Source of the DNA: Favolaschia claudopus
Taxonomy: Eukaryota; Basidiomycota; Agaricomycetes; Agaricales; Mycenaceae
Reading direction: 5' to 3'
Assembly (NCBI GenBank): GCA_037176885.1
Contig: JAWWNJ010000046.1
Span: 682,001-746,000, forward strand
Length of the DNA stretch: 64,000 nt
Under the pieces are notes generated by a model, which was not told the origin of the DNA, searched no databases, and saw only the letters and a program-made list of their open reading frames with translations. This document shows, piece after piece, positions 1 through 11,298 of the stretch. The translations under genes were made by a program, and so were the position numbers. Each line of letters opens with the position of its first letter. Position 1 is the first letter of the stretch.

Positions 1-1111
1 GTTGCGACGATATTAATTTCAGTGTGGCTCACCATACGAAGATCTAGCACCAGGGTACCCAAGCAATGCAGCCCAAGTCGGACAAGCTTTGAAATCAAGC
101 ACCCGCTCACGCTCGGAGATCTTCATCACCGCAACATGGGTCAGGCAAAGCTGTCGTGATGCCGGAGAATGTCTTCGAAAAAATTTGAAGGAGGTAAGTC
201 TTATTGCGGTGAACATACATCGTCATTCATCTGACCAGCTGTGCGCTTTAGCTGGATCTTGACTACGTTGACCTGTTCCTACTCAGCGATCCCTCCATCA
301 GCACCCGAAAAATCGCAAAAGTATGGACCCAGATGGAGAAAGTAAAAGGCGAGGGACTCACTAGGTAAACACGTTTGTCAAGAATGAATAAAGCGTTTAA
401 TTCTCTGACTGACATGAGAGCCCAAAGAAGCATCGGTGTAATGGATTTCGATTCCACCAAGGTTGAGGCCGTCCTTCGTACAGCACAAATCAAACCCGCT
501 GTAAACCAGGTGAGAAACAATGACATTACAAATGAAGCGAAAGGACTCACTACCAAAATAGCTGCACTTCAACCCGTACTCTTCAGAACGCCAAATCACG
601 ACAGTCAAAGTCTGCCACGAAAAAGCAATCGTGGTCAAAGCATATAACGTCCTCTTGTAAGTATACTCAATGATGACTTCCGTCTACTTCCCTTGCCTGA
701 GTCAAGCTTCTCAGACCAGGCACAGCACACCATGAAGGCGAGCTGAAGAAACGACTCGACAAGATCGTCGAGCGCAGCAAAGCACCTCTGCCGCGTGTGA
801 TACTGGCATGGGCTCGGGAGAATAAACTCGTACCAATTCTGTGCGCCGTCTCTTTTCATCCCGACGAGATATTCAAAGTGATCATCTCACGTAGAACAAG
901 AAGCGAAAGGGAACAACTCAACGATAACCTCGATATCGACAGTATCAGTCTGTTGGGTTGTTGACTCTTCGCACATTTACTCAACCCGCTAACAGGCCTC
1001 TCCGCCGACGAACTCGATTCCATCAACTTCATCGGCGAAGACAGAGAGCAACGAATGGACAAAATGGCGGAAAGTACGCCAGGATTGCTTGATGTGTTGG
1101 GGTTGAATTGA
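1..1111 (+). CDS. aldo/keto reductase-like protein, 5' end outside window
   Basis: This is the 3' part of an aldo/keto reductase-type gene, a (beta/alpha)8 NAD(P)H-dependent carbonyl reductase family. Exons I could follow are about 27-193, 252-364, 419-509 and 562-656, then two downstream exons ending in a TGA at 1109-1111; one late junction is not resolved. Family landmarks are YVDLFLL, EGLTRSIGV, IKPAVNQ, and a C-terminal LSADELDSINF. Two catalytic positions look changed. The usual Lys after the ITT strand motif is replaced (EIFITATW), and the His after YVDLFLL is Ser (LLSDPS). The Asp and Tyr of the first block (EDLAPGY) remain. It may be a pseudoenzyme or a decaying copy. The MFS sugar transporter follows on the same strand. 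Confidence 0.75.
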
Positions 1112-2238
1112 ATTTAACGATGCCGACTGATTAAAACGTGTATTAGGTAGTATTGTTCGAAAAGTTACGCGAATTTGTATACGCACTGCGTCTGGGATTG
1201 ATTGTGGAAGCGAACTTCTCGGCTTCCCGTTAAATATCGCGAAAGTGAATTTGAAGTGAATCGAATATGTTGAACTGAGATCGAGAAGACGTACTCACGC
1301 CAGACAGCTCCAGAGATCAAAGCTGCTGCAGTCGCCAGGTAGACAAGAGGTGCTGGCTATGAGAAATCATCTCGAAACAAGCAGAGAGGCTGAGAGACTA
1401 CCTTTCGCAACCCGAACAAAAATATTTATAGCAGCATTTTAGCGGTAGATGCTTTGAGAAGCATATCATTGTCTTGTGGTACTTTCCACAATTTAGAATT
1501 CATCGCAGGGCGTCCAGGACCGTCGCACCGGCTGCACTGAAAACCTTGCCACTGCTTGCGTGTTCTAACTCCAGTCTTCTCGCGAGGCGGGCAAAACATG
1601 AAGCCCTAGTGTCCAGGCTTGGCCACGACTCGAGATCCAAGATGTATCTACGGTTTTGCATATGAGCCCAGGGATTTCTGCATGTGAGAGGTTCCAACTT
1701 CCAAGTGGCGAAGGACGAGGTCGACATCTGTCGACTCGGACGTGGGAGAATTTCATGATCACATCACGGTCACAGCTGTCACGTAATTTGCCTGGCTTGC
1801 CCGGATCCATCACGTCCCGAAATTCTGTCGCGCCATTTCGACGGCCTTTATCTTCCGTTGAAGAAACTTGATTACTTAGCTTACCATTAACTCGATAATG
1901 GTTTCAGGATTAGACAATTCCAAACAAATCGATGGGCAACTTGGGCAAGGTCAAGGCAAGGTCGAACTGAAGCAACTAAATGATCTTGCCGCTTAGATGA
2001 CCCTCGAAAGAAATTATGGCAAGCGGACCAAAGGGAGGGCGTCGGTGAATTACTGACCTGTTCCAAAGACGAACCACCGTCAACTGACCACGGTGGCGTC
2101 GCTTCCAACTTCCCATTCCTGAAATAACCGGCAAAAGCCACGCGTCAACTGTTATCCCGCTCTATATATGCTCTCTGTGCGACTCCTCTTTCTCTCCTTT
2201 CCCAATAGCCCTCTTGTGTTGTGTGAGGGAATTTCACC
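1112..2238. other. intergenic stretch, no supported gene
   Basis: Between the reductase-like gene and the transporter I see no convincing gene. Short open frames on the minus strand (1500-1813) lack domains and splice logic. A minus-strand stretch around 1300-1375 reads as a hydrophobic peptide between splice-like signals, but no complete gene can be built from it. Confidence 0.5.
2162..2170 (+). promoter_or_regulatory. TATA-like box of the sugar transporter
   Basis: A TATATA run lies about 75 nt upstream of the transporter ATG at 2239 and is followed by a CT-rich leader, the usual arrangement for strongly expressed basidiomycete genes. Confidence 0.45.
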
Positions 2239-4541
2239 ATGGCTCCTAATACTGTGACAAATGCCGACGGAGCGAATGCTTATACGGAGCTCATGGACCC
2301 CAACCGACGGTGGTATAACAACAAACGGTATGTTGTATATTTTCTTTGCCCTGCATTCTGTCGATTCTAATAAACCTCAAAGACTTGTTATCTTGAATGC
2401 CTGGATTGCCCTGCTGTACGCTTTCTGATCCTTCAATGCGTTCGTTTATTCACTGGGTTTCAGCCTCGTTGTGAGTTGATTTTGAACCTCACACGCAAGG
2501 ACTCTCTCGAATCAACATACTCTAGACGAGTACAGCATCGGGGTACGATGGTAGCATGATGAACGGGCTACAATCTCTTCCTCAATGGGAAGGATATTTC
2601 AATTTTCCGACGAAGGGCAAGTTGGGTCTTCTCGGTGCGATTCAGGTACGTTCCCTTCATTGAATATGATGCATCAATATTCTGCGCTGATTTGAGCTTC
2701 AGAATATCGGAAGCTTGGCCGGATATCCTTTCACTCCTTACTTATGCGACGGGATCGGCCGCAAACCTACGGTTTTCATCGGTGCTCTATTCATGGTGAT
2801 TGCCACGGGAGTCCAAACCGCCGCTCAGTCTGTCGGGATGTTCATCGGCGCGAGGTAAGCGCCGTTTCAGAGCCAATAACAGGAGCTAAATATTCGAGCT
2901 CGTAGATTCTTGGTCGGATTCGGATTAACATTCGCAGGTAAATTCGAAATTCAGGTTTTCTGACTTGAGCTGAAGATCTACCAGCTAGCGCATCCCCGAT
3001 GCTAATAGCAGAGCTTTCGTATCCCAAATACAGAGCTCCTTTGACATCAACCTACAACTCATTGTGGCATCTAGGATCCATCATGTGGGCGCCTTTCTAA
3101 TCAAATCAATTTTTCTCCTCGATATTCAGGTCAGTATTCTGCAGCGCTGCATGGGCGACATTCGGCTCGTTCAAAATCCAGAGTACATGGGCCTGGCGAA
3201 TTCCCTCAGTCTTACAAGCTGCGCCCTCTGTCGTGCAGGTCTTCTTAGTTTGGTTTGTCCCAGAATCGCCCAGATACCTCGTCAGAAAAGGCAAAGAAGC
3301 TCAAGCTTTGGAAATCTTGGCATATTATCATGCGGATGGCGATGAGTGAGTCCCGGGCATATCATATCATATCATATGTGTCCAACAATCGGAACATGAT
3401 TATCATAGAAACGACCCCCTGGTCCGATACGAATTCGAGGAAATCAAGGCGGCCATGGAATTTGACCGAGCAGGTACATATACCACTCTCAGCATCAACG
3501 ATAGCGGCGTCGACATTAACTGGTTCACAGTCGCAGCCAACGTCGGATGGAAAGCCTTCCTATCAAGCAAGGGAAATCTAAAACGACTGCGAATAATCAT
3601 CGCTATCGCGTTCTTCTCTCAGTGGTCCGGGAACGGCCTCGCTGGCTACTACTTGAACAAAGTCCTCTCTGCCATTGGTATAACGAATCCAACTACCCAG
3701 GTACTTAGTTGCTCTTCACGACGTTAGAATGACACAACCCTATACTTACCCCCGATAGCTCCTCATCAACGGTATCCTAAGCATCTGGAGTCTCGTCTGT
3801 GCTCTCGCCGCGTCGTCGATGGTGGAGCATTTCGGCCGACGCACCCTCTTCCTTGCTTCCGCGTCCCTCATGACCGTGTGCTTCACCTTACAGACCGTTT
3901 GCTTTGCCCGCTTCACCATCAGCGGAGATAACAATGCAGCCCATGGCTTCATCGCGTTCCTCGCTTTATTTTCGGCGGCATACAAGTACGTTGGGATCAA
4001 CTTCCTGCCACAGTCCAGCTCTATTAAATTCATCCTTCCCTTCGCAGTCTGGCATTTTCTCCCCTGATCGTCACATATGCCCTCGAGATTCTGCCATACA
4101 ATATCCGCGCAAAAGGCTTCAATATCTTCAATATCACAATTTCCGCTACACTAGTATTCAATCAATACGTCAATCCGATCGCATTGGGTATGGGTCTCTG
4201 TTGTTGCAAATTCTGCCTATTAACACTGAGTGCAATAGCGGCGCTGAACTGGAAATATTATGTTGTCTATTGTGTCTGGTTGGTCTGCGAGTGCATCTTC
4301 TTATATTTCTGCGAGTTTTCCCGCTATCATTGCTTGTTTGACTTCGTCACTGACAGCTTCACCGATAGATCTCGTTGAGACGAAGAACCACACGTTGGAA
4401 GAGACCGCGGCGATATTCGACGGCGAAGATGCGAGAGAAAAGATCGTTGGCTCTGCAGCGACCCATGTCGGACTCGGAAAAGGCGCAGAAGAAAACGGTG
4501 GAGATGAGAAGGGATCTACCGAGTTTGTCGAAATCGCGTGA
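2239..4541 (+). CDS. MFS sugar transporter (sugar porter / lactose permease-like)
   Basis: This is a twelve-helix sugar:proton symporter of the MFS sugar porter family, expected in the plasma membrane. The spliced protein starts MAPNTVTNADGAN. It shows ASGYDGSMMNGLQ at the end of helix 1, DGIGRKP in the first cytoplasmic loop, PESPRYLVRKGK before the central loop, HFGRRTLF in the second half, and a C-terminal VETKNHTLEET. About twelve short introns interrupt it. The last intron (4311-4368) is best read with a GC donor (GCGAGT) and an AG acceptor, joining YFY to LVETK; no GT donor keeps the frame. The TGA is at 4539-4541. The neighbours are the reductase-like gene and a Zn2Cys6 regulator. The substrate cannot be told from sequence. 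Confidence 0.9.
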
Positions 4542-5166
4542 ACGGCGGCTCTTCGATTGCCGTCTTTGGGGGTTGCTTCTCTGGGTAAATAAGGACTGTA
4601 TGGCATGTCCTGCCTACAATATACGAACAAGGACCGAGTACATCGATATAACTCTTGATCAAACTGTGGATGTGAAATGTAAAGACTTGTCGTAAGCATC
4701 CTACGTTGTGAAAGGGCATGGATGGGTGTTCAATAACCAAGAGATCTGGACAAGTCAAAGAAAACCACGTACCCAGCGAAACCCCAACCGACCAGAGACT
4801 GTTTCTAACAGTTTTCTAACCTACTTGCCTACGACCAACCTGCTTCCACAGCAGATGACGTCCTGGCATGACTGGGTCGGGTTGAGGCATATTTTCTTCA
4901 CCTTCATTGCTGTCGCCTTCGTGTTTCTCCTAATAAGGGTTGGAGACCAAAACCACCGGGAGAGCAAACTTGACGTTACTTGAGACAGCACCGGCAGGAT
5001 TTCTGGATACTTACCTTTTTGTGTAAGACCGAGCGCACTCTCATTCTCAGAATAGAAAGCCTCGCAGATGAAGTTCACGATCTCCGGGATCTGAAGGCAG
5101 CGATGTATGGGAGCAACCTGAGATTCGGAGGTGGTGGTTGCCAGTTGGTTAACAAAATGCATTAAT
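4542..5166. other. intergenic stretch, no supported gene
   Basis: This is the 3' flank of the transporter. The open frames here (4708-4983, and 4821-5258 on the minus strand) are short and have no domain. The interval ends at the foldback repeat. Confidence 0.5.
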
Positions 5167-5403
5167 GGTCGCGCCCACTCTTGACATTCCGCCGCTGATG
5201 TGACACCTGAAAAGGAAATTTGACGGGGGCAGTGTTGGCGATGATTTGATGGCGTCAATTCGGCCGTTCGTTGGCCGTCCTAAGCACCTCGAAAGTTGAG
5301 ATTGATGCCATCAAATCATCAAAACGGCGGTCAAGCACTGCCCCCGTCAAATTTCCTCATTCAGGTGTCACATCAGCGGCGGAAAGTGGGCAAGTGGTCG
5401 CGC
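5167..5403. repeat. foldback (long inverted repeat) element
   Basis: The two arms, 5167-5258 and 5302-5403, are inverted copies separated by about 43 nt. Two blocks match exactly: CACTGCCCCCGTCAAATTTC, and GGTGTCACATCAGCGGCGGA. The rest differs by small indels. I see no target duplication. It lies about 120 bp upstream of the Zn2Cys6 regulator, so it may be a MITE-like foldback, a small-RNA hairpin or a cruciform in the promoter. Confidence 0.85.
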
Positions 5404-5521
5404 CACGTCACGATCATGCCGAACCGTTCTGATTGCCGGCATGATAACTTCCACAAACAGCCTTCCTCTTTGCTTCCTCTCCTTGCCTCCATCTCGACGC
5501 CCTGCCACCTCGGCGGAACAG

Positions 5522-7718
5522 ATGGCGACCTTTGCCATGAATCTGAACATGCAATTGAAGAAACCTCCAGCCTGCGACCGATGCAAGGTAGGTATTCGGA
5601 ACTTCGCTTTCTTTCCAATCATCTGCCAAATACCAATTTTGAAGGCACGACGCGTTCTCTGTCTTTCTCAAGTAAATGGGCCCTGTCCTCGCTGCGCAGA
5701 AGCAAATTTAGAGTGAGGTCAAGGCATCTGAATTGCCCAGCATATTGATAGGTGCTGCAGATGCACAACGACTCCTGTCTCCCGCGGGAGACGACAGAAA
5801 AATCTCAGCGCCGGCGAAACTTTGCCGGGGTCGTCTTCAGATAGTCTACCTTCTCTAAGTAGATTCACCTCAGACTCTTCACCGGATGTTCCACCGTCAA
5901 CTCTTCTTTCATCTTCATTGGACAGTCCACAGCTTACCCCGGAGCTCGTTGAGCATTGTATTGAATGTAGGCACAGAAATCAATATTTTCCCCGACAACT
6001 CACGTTCACGAATTCAACCTATTCACAGTGCTGAAATATACCCTTCAATACGACCATCCTCTCCTCCTCAGCAGTTCCATAATGCTCGATATTCAAGCTG
6101 CTGGGTTTGACATCAACTCACTTTCCCCACAATCAAGGGTGCTCGTACTCTGCCTCGTCTCATGCGCAGCCCTTACTTCGTTTCATCCTGCCATCCTCAA
6201 GGACGGCCCAAGACCGAACTCCTTGACAGACGTCCACTTTTTTGGTACGTCAGCGGTCTCGCAATGTGGAGTACACCGTGCATCCGCATCTCGGGCTCTC
6301 CACGCCGAAGCAATCAAAGCCGCTTTGGATGGCGGTGTCATTTTCGAGGTATCCAACGACAACGCGGCTTCTTGTTGGTTTTTGGATCAGTTGGAGCAAA
6401 GTAGGCGGAAAATTCCCCTGCGTACAAAGGTGTGCCATGATGTGATAAAAATGCTCCTGTGCAGGTGGCCTTGAGGGACCTTCAAGACCTTGGGCAGAAG
6501 CTTCGATGGCACATGTTCGCGCACTTGCTCCCATTTGGCGTACAGTCGGCTACACAAGCACCGACGAAGCTTGGTGGGCTGGCCAACTTGTGCGGTCTAA
6601 TGAACGTTGTTTCTAGCTCATGTAGTCTCACCGCTTTCCACCTATTCACAGATGGGCCACGCCTTAACATCCATCAGAGGCAGGAAACCGTTACCCTTGT
6701 AGGCCATTGTATATATATGATTGTTGGATGCAATTTTTCTTACCCTCCCAAACAGCACTCGTATCGACGAATTGTTACTGTGTGGCCCTGAACCACACCC
6801 CCTAGCAGATATTATCGCGTCTCTTCGTGATTCCACGTCGAGTTTGTCTTTGCTACACGAATCATTGCTGCCGTGTAAGTCAAACGTGATATCGTACGCC
6901 AGACGTCGTTCATCTGTCTTTTCGCAGATATGCGGCATGTAAATCGGCTGTGCCTCCAACTCACCGATACAATTCTCGGAGGCAAGCATTTCGATTCATT
7001 GTCCCAACTCCAGCTCATTATGTGGTGTACATCCTAGACTCAGCACGCATAACGCCCCTCTCAGAGACGGCCGTAATCGTTTTCCTCGAGTCCCTCTCAC
7101 TCATGCACATTGCTGTCGAACTTATCTTCAACCACATCGACAATCTCATCCTCACATCAACCATTAACTCAACCGAATCAGCCCCCATCGCTCAATCTCC
7201 CTTCGTACTCGACGACGTCGCACGCACCACCGCTTACGGTGCTGGTTTCGGCTTCATCGGGCTCGTCCTCCCCTTCTACCGCGAGCTCGAATACCGCGAA
7301 ACCCACGAAGGCGCGATGCAAGGCGCTCAAATTCACGCTCGCCTCCAACTTCTTCAATCTCATGCGCGCAATTTCGCTGAGGAAGGATGGCGCAAACTCG
7401 CAAAATCCATCCGATATCTGCCAACGCCACATTTTATGCCGGTGCATTGGACAACCGTGTTTGATTGGGCTAGATTCTGTGCGGAGGATGTTGAAGGTCG
7501 AGTAAGGTCAGAGCCGCTCACGAAGGAGGAGGTGATGGATATCGAGATGTGAGTTTGTCAATGCCCGATATTTTTACTGACAAGGTTCCACTATTAGACT
7601 CGCCAACGAAATCAGATTGCTTGGTTACTCATTGGATATTGCATCGCGACCGGATGTCTGTGCGGTACTTGAGAAACTAGATTCGTTCACACACAGATTT
7701 GTGAATGAGTCTGGTTAG
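5522..7718 (+). CDS. Zn(II)2Cys6 fungal transcription factor
   Basis: This is a nuclear DNA-binding regulator of the fungal binuclear zinc cluster class. The start MATFAMNLNMQL is followed by the cluster, split by introns: CDRCK / ARRVLC, then PCPRCAEANLE / C. The spacing is C-x2-C-x6-C-x7-C-x2-C-x6-C. A basic and Ser-rich linker follows (VSRGRRQKNLSAG), then helical middle-region segments such as WAEASMAHVRALAPIW and YMRHVNRLCLQLTDTILGG, and a last exon ending FVNESG before the TAG at 7716-7718. Two internal junctions (about 6600-6640 and 7010-7065) have no clean in-frame GT-AG solution by eye, so the exon map there is open. The position next to a sugar transporter suggests, but does not show, pathway-specific control of that transporter. 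An upstream in-frame ATG at 5441 is less likely as start. Confidence 0.85.
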
Positions 7719-7939
7719 TACGTTCTACAGTATCTAAAGGAAAAGGGTACTCGAGCCTCGTGTACACCATATACTATATACTCAATATTCCAATCTACTG
7801 TAATCGAACTCGGAGCAAAAAAGTCAGAGATTGAAGACACGAAAGGGACCAAGAATGTTCAATTGCATAAACAATAAAAACGACGACACTACGGTAAGAA
7901 TTCTTAATTTCTTCTCACTCGCAAAGTTGCCGAGGTCCT

Positions 7940-8431
7940 CTAGGCGGTGATGGGGATGCAGTTGATGGCGATGAGACCAGCTGGATCAGACAGTCAGTAT
8001 CGAAGACAAGATTGAAGCCGAAAAGCTACACACCCCACTCCTCCTCGGGGGCGTCGCAAGTGACCTCGGTGTTACCGCTGAAAGAAATAAATGAATATTC
8101 AAGTATAGAAAATACTCGTTCTACGCATACCAGTTGTTGCCGACAACGGTGATGGGCGAGCAGGTCAAGCCGACGGGCACGTTGAGTCCGGTGAGGTCGA
8201 GCCCGAGAAGGGCAGCGACTGCGGAGGCTTCGCCGTTGTTCGAGGAGACAACACTGTTGCAGCACTGAGGGGAGGTCGGGGGAGTGACTGGGGGAGGCGG
8301 GGTTCCCCAGGGCTTAGCGGCAGCAAGGGTCTGTAGATAAGTTCACAGTCAGTGATTGCGACTCCAGTTGGAATGCGAGACCAGCGCACAATGAGCACCG
8401 TAGCGGCAACGACGGAGAGCTTAGAGAACAT
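7940..8431 (-). CDS. hydrophobin-like protein, copy 1 (six-cysteine form)
   Basis: This is a small secreted amphipathic protein of the class I hydrophobin type, which coats hyphae and aerial structures. Four exons on the minus strand give a signal peptide (MFSKLSVVAATVLI / TLAAA), a Pro-rich linker (KPWGTPPPPVTPP), then QCCNSVVSS, LLGLDLTGLNVPVGLTC, SPITVVGNN / CGNTEVTCDAPEEEW and IAINCIPITA. Only six Cys are seen, against the family's eight: C1 and one of the C6-C7 pair are absent. The stop is at 7940-7942. It is most like copy 4 (25.9 kb): shared KPWGTPPPPVTPPT, a similar first intron, and similar promoters on the opposite strand. Confidence 0.9.
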
Positions 8432-8501
8432 ATTGGTTCGAGAGAAGTCTTGAACTACGAAGGGATGTGTTCGAGTGAGGTTTGACGAGGAATGAGCTGG
8501 C

Positions 8502-8508
8502 TTTTATA
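8502..8508 (-). promoter_or_regulatory. TATA box of hydrophobin copy 1
   Basis: TATAAAA on the minus strand, 71-77 nt before the ATG, the same spacing as in the other three copies. Confidence 0.6.
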
Positions 8509-9820
8509 TGGTTTTGTGCTAAGATTTCCCGCGATTTTCGAGGCCGCCACAGAGCAAAAATTGCATGGTATGTCGCGTCGCTGCGGAGCTCGTTTGACGG
8601 ATTGTATTCCTTGAAAACCCAGGACTGTCGATCGAAGGAGAGTATGCACTGCAAATTGAACAGCGGCGTCAGTGACAACAATTTCGAGTTCTTGTTCGGT
8701 TCTTGGGATGACGCATGTAACAATATTGTCGCGACCCTGGTTCTCACGTTGTTCGTTCCGGATGCAGAAACAAAGGGACGTCGAGAATCCATTCCCTTGT
8801 TTGTTTTCCTGGTAGCCTCGAGTGAGAGAAATATGGTCCCGTCGATTTACGGAAGCTTGAGGGAGACCGCAAGTGAAAACGCACAGTAGTGGTACCAGGG
8901 CAGGCGCTTCTACTTTTTCGGAGGGAATGCGCCGTTCAACCCTGAATTTTTTCAAAAATGTTCTGATCGATTTTTGCGACACCGGACACATCTGAATCTG
9001 GACACATCCCTGGAAATTCGATGGGTACCCAGTACATAAGTAATACGATGTTTCGAAATCCCGAGTAACTGAATGACCTACGTCATGGTCAAAGCTCGTC
9101 ATGCACATTCTCGAAGCCCTGTGTGCAGCGTCAGAGACAAGAACCTTCTGCAGATTGAGCCAATCTTCGCCGACGGGAGGAACCTATGACTGAACGACGC
9201 GACTTTCGAAATTTCTTTCTTCCCAGTCACACATCGAGCGCATTTCGGAGCCGGCCGATCACTATGGACGAAGTCTTCCCCCGCAATTCCCGCTTCTCTA
9301 CCCCTCGAGTACCAACTTCAGAGGTGGGTAGCGGCCGCCTGCGGGGACAAGGTGGGAGGAGAAAGAAAGAGTCACCAAACCCGGGTTGATCCGGGAGAGC
9401 CGAGTAAGTCCGCTCAGTCGAATATTCGAAAGAGCAGGCAAAAACAGGCCGAATTCTCTACCACATGCTTTCGTCACAAGGACACTGTGAACACAGTCTT
9501 CGATACCTGGGGCTCAGATGCATACCGAACGTGCATTCCCATTACAACTTCACTCAGTCGAACATTAAGATTATCAAAAACCATATATTCGCGTGCCTCT
9601 TGTATAACAACTACTCTACACTACATACTCGCCATGTTTGCGAGTAAGTTAAGTTAAGGACAGTAGTATCTGAGCCCAGAGGAAAAAATGGAATTCGTTT
9701 GAAGAAACCTAAGATAATTTATTTTTTCGCGAGGCAGCGGTATATTTTATTCTCGGCGAGCGGTCTGCTCACCCGCGATCCATCGATTATACTTGGGTTT
9801 CAAGGTGCGATTCTCTACGG
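8509..9820. other. intergenic stretch, no supported gene
   Basis: This holds the upstream region of hydrophobin copy 1 and the 3' flank of the glycosidase gene. A 217-residue open frame on the minus strand (8455-9108) and a plus frame (8482-8889) overlap the promoter and show no domain or splice pattern; I treat them as chance frames. Confidence 0.5.
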
Positions 9821-11298
9821 TCAGAAGGCGCCGGGGCCCCAACGTGCGCTCTGCTTCGTGGGCTTCTTGCAGACACCAGCGAAGATGCAGTCGCGCCATG
9901 CGGCGTACATGAGGACGACGAAGTTGTTGCCTTCAGGGCTGTAGAACGAGGACGGGAATCAGTATTCAGAAACATAGCGAGCGAAGAAAGAGCAAGGCGA
10001 AGAAAGCGGAAAATTAAGCCGAATGAGGACAACGTACCTTCCAGCAGTCCAGGGCGCGGTGTCACCCCATCCGAGCGGGTTAACCGCGGGAGTGACGATA
10101 CCCGTGCTGGTGACGTGAGGGTTGCCCGCGTCGTCGTTCCCACCGATGACCGCGCGAATCTCATCCGCCCAGCCAATATAGGTCTTCGCATCGAACGCGT
10201 CGGGCGCGTGCACGACCATGCGGTAAGCAACGGCGGCAAGAATGGTGCTCCCGGAGATCTCCCCGAACCCGTGGCCGTCGCCAGAAACATCGTTAAGGTA
10301 GTTGCGGAGGAGGCCCTGCTCCGTGGGCTGCGCGCGTGCACCGTCGACGATCTCCTTGATCCAAGCGGTGAGATCTTTGATGGCGGTGGCGCGCCAGGGA
10401 GCCTTCTGTGCTACGGGTGCTTTGAGGATGGTGGCGAGGACGCGAGCCATGCCCATTGCTGCCCAGCCGTTACCGGTGCTCCACAGGCCGGGGTCAGCGC
10501 TCTGGGGGCCGACGATGTGGTGCCATGAGCCGTTGGTGGGGGATGTGCCGACGGGAGAGAATGTCGAGGAGTCGGAGCCAAAGAGGACGACTTCACGGTA
10601 GTAGCCGCATTGGCGATATGCCTCTTCGAGGAGGGAGGCGTTGTTGGTGTCCGCGCCGTAGTACGCAATGAAGGGGGGCGCCTAGGGCGACATTAGCCAA
10701 GCTTACAACGTAACAACAGACGCACCATGTATAGGAAGTCCGCCCTATCATCGTGATAGCGGAAAAACTAGAATTAGAACTTCTCGACATGACAGGGTAG
10801 ATGTCAAGGGACGCACCAGAGCTCGGCGACGCTAGCGCGGTGAGAGATCGCACCATTGACCCAGCGAGGGGCCTCGTTGACCATGTAGTCGACCTCGCCC
10901 GCCGCTGCGATCGTGTACGATTCGTTGGTCTTCCCAAGCATGACAGCACCAACGCCAAGGCTGGCGGGGTCGCCTACGGCGCCATCTCCATCTGAAAGGC
11001 CGTTGACGCCCGTGCCAAGAACAATCTTTTCTTTGGCGTAGGCGAGGGCGGGGACGGCGGAAGGCGGGAGAGTTTGAACGGGGAAAGGCGCGGGTCCAAA
11101 AACGGAGAGGAGCGGGGAGTTGAGCTCGAAAAGCGCCTGTACCGCGGTACCGTACTCCCAGGAGTGAGTGGGGAGGATTGTAGCTTCACGGGCTACCGCA
11201 GAAATGTCGAATCCGGCATCAAAGGGTGTAGGTGAATGAGTCGCGGTAAGAGCAGCGAGAATTAGTTTGAGAAACGAAGAGAGCGTAGGTTTAGACAT
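9821..11298 (-). CDS. secreted six-hairpin glycosidase (GH88/GH105-like)
   Basis: The protein resembles the (alpha/alpha)6 glycosidases that include unsaturated rhamnogalacturonyl hydrolases. Exons on the minus strand are 10817-11298, 10726-10744, 10038-10681 and 9821-9938; together they give 420 residues in one frame. The start MSKPTLSSFLKLILAALTA is a signal peptide. Landmarks are NGAISHRASVAELW / ADFLYM / APPFIAYYGAD, then LWSTGNGWAAMGMARVL, SGDGHGFGEISGS, NPLGWGDTAPWTAG / SPEGNNFVVLMYAAWRDC. The second exon is a 19-nt microexon encoding ADFLYM, needed to join the conserved LW and APPFIAYYG. The likely role is outside the cell on pectin side chains or another uronide polymer; the substrate is inferred. 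Confidence 0.82.

Noticed and set aside
8455..9108. 217-codon minus-strand open frame upstream of hydrophobin copy 1
   Set aside because: It overlaps the hydrophobin promoter and TATA box, shows no domain, and has no splice or start context.
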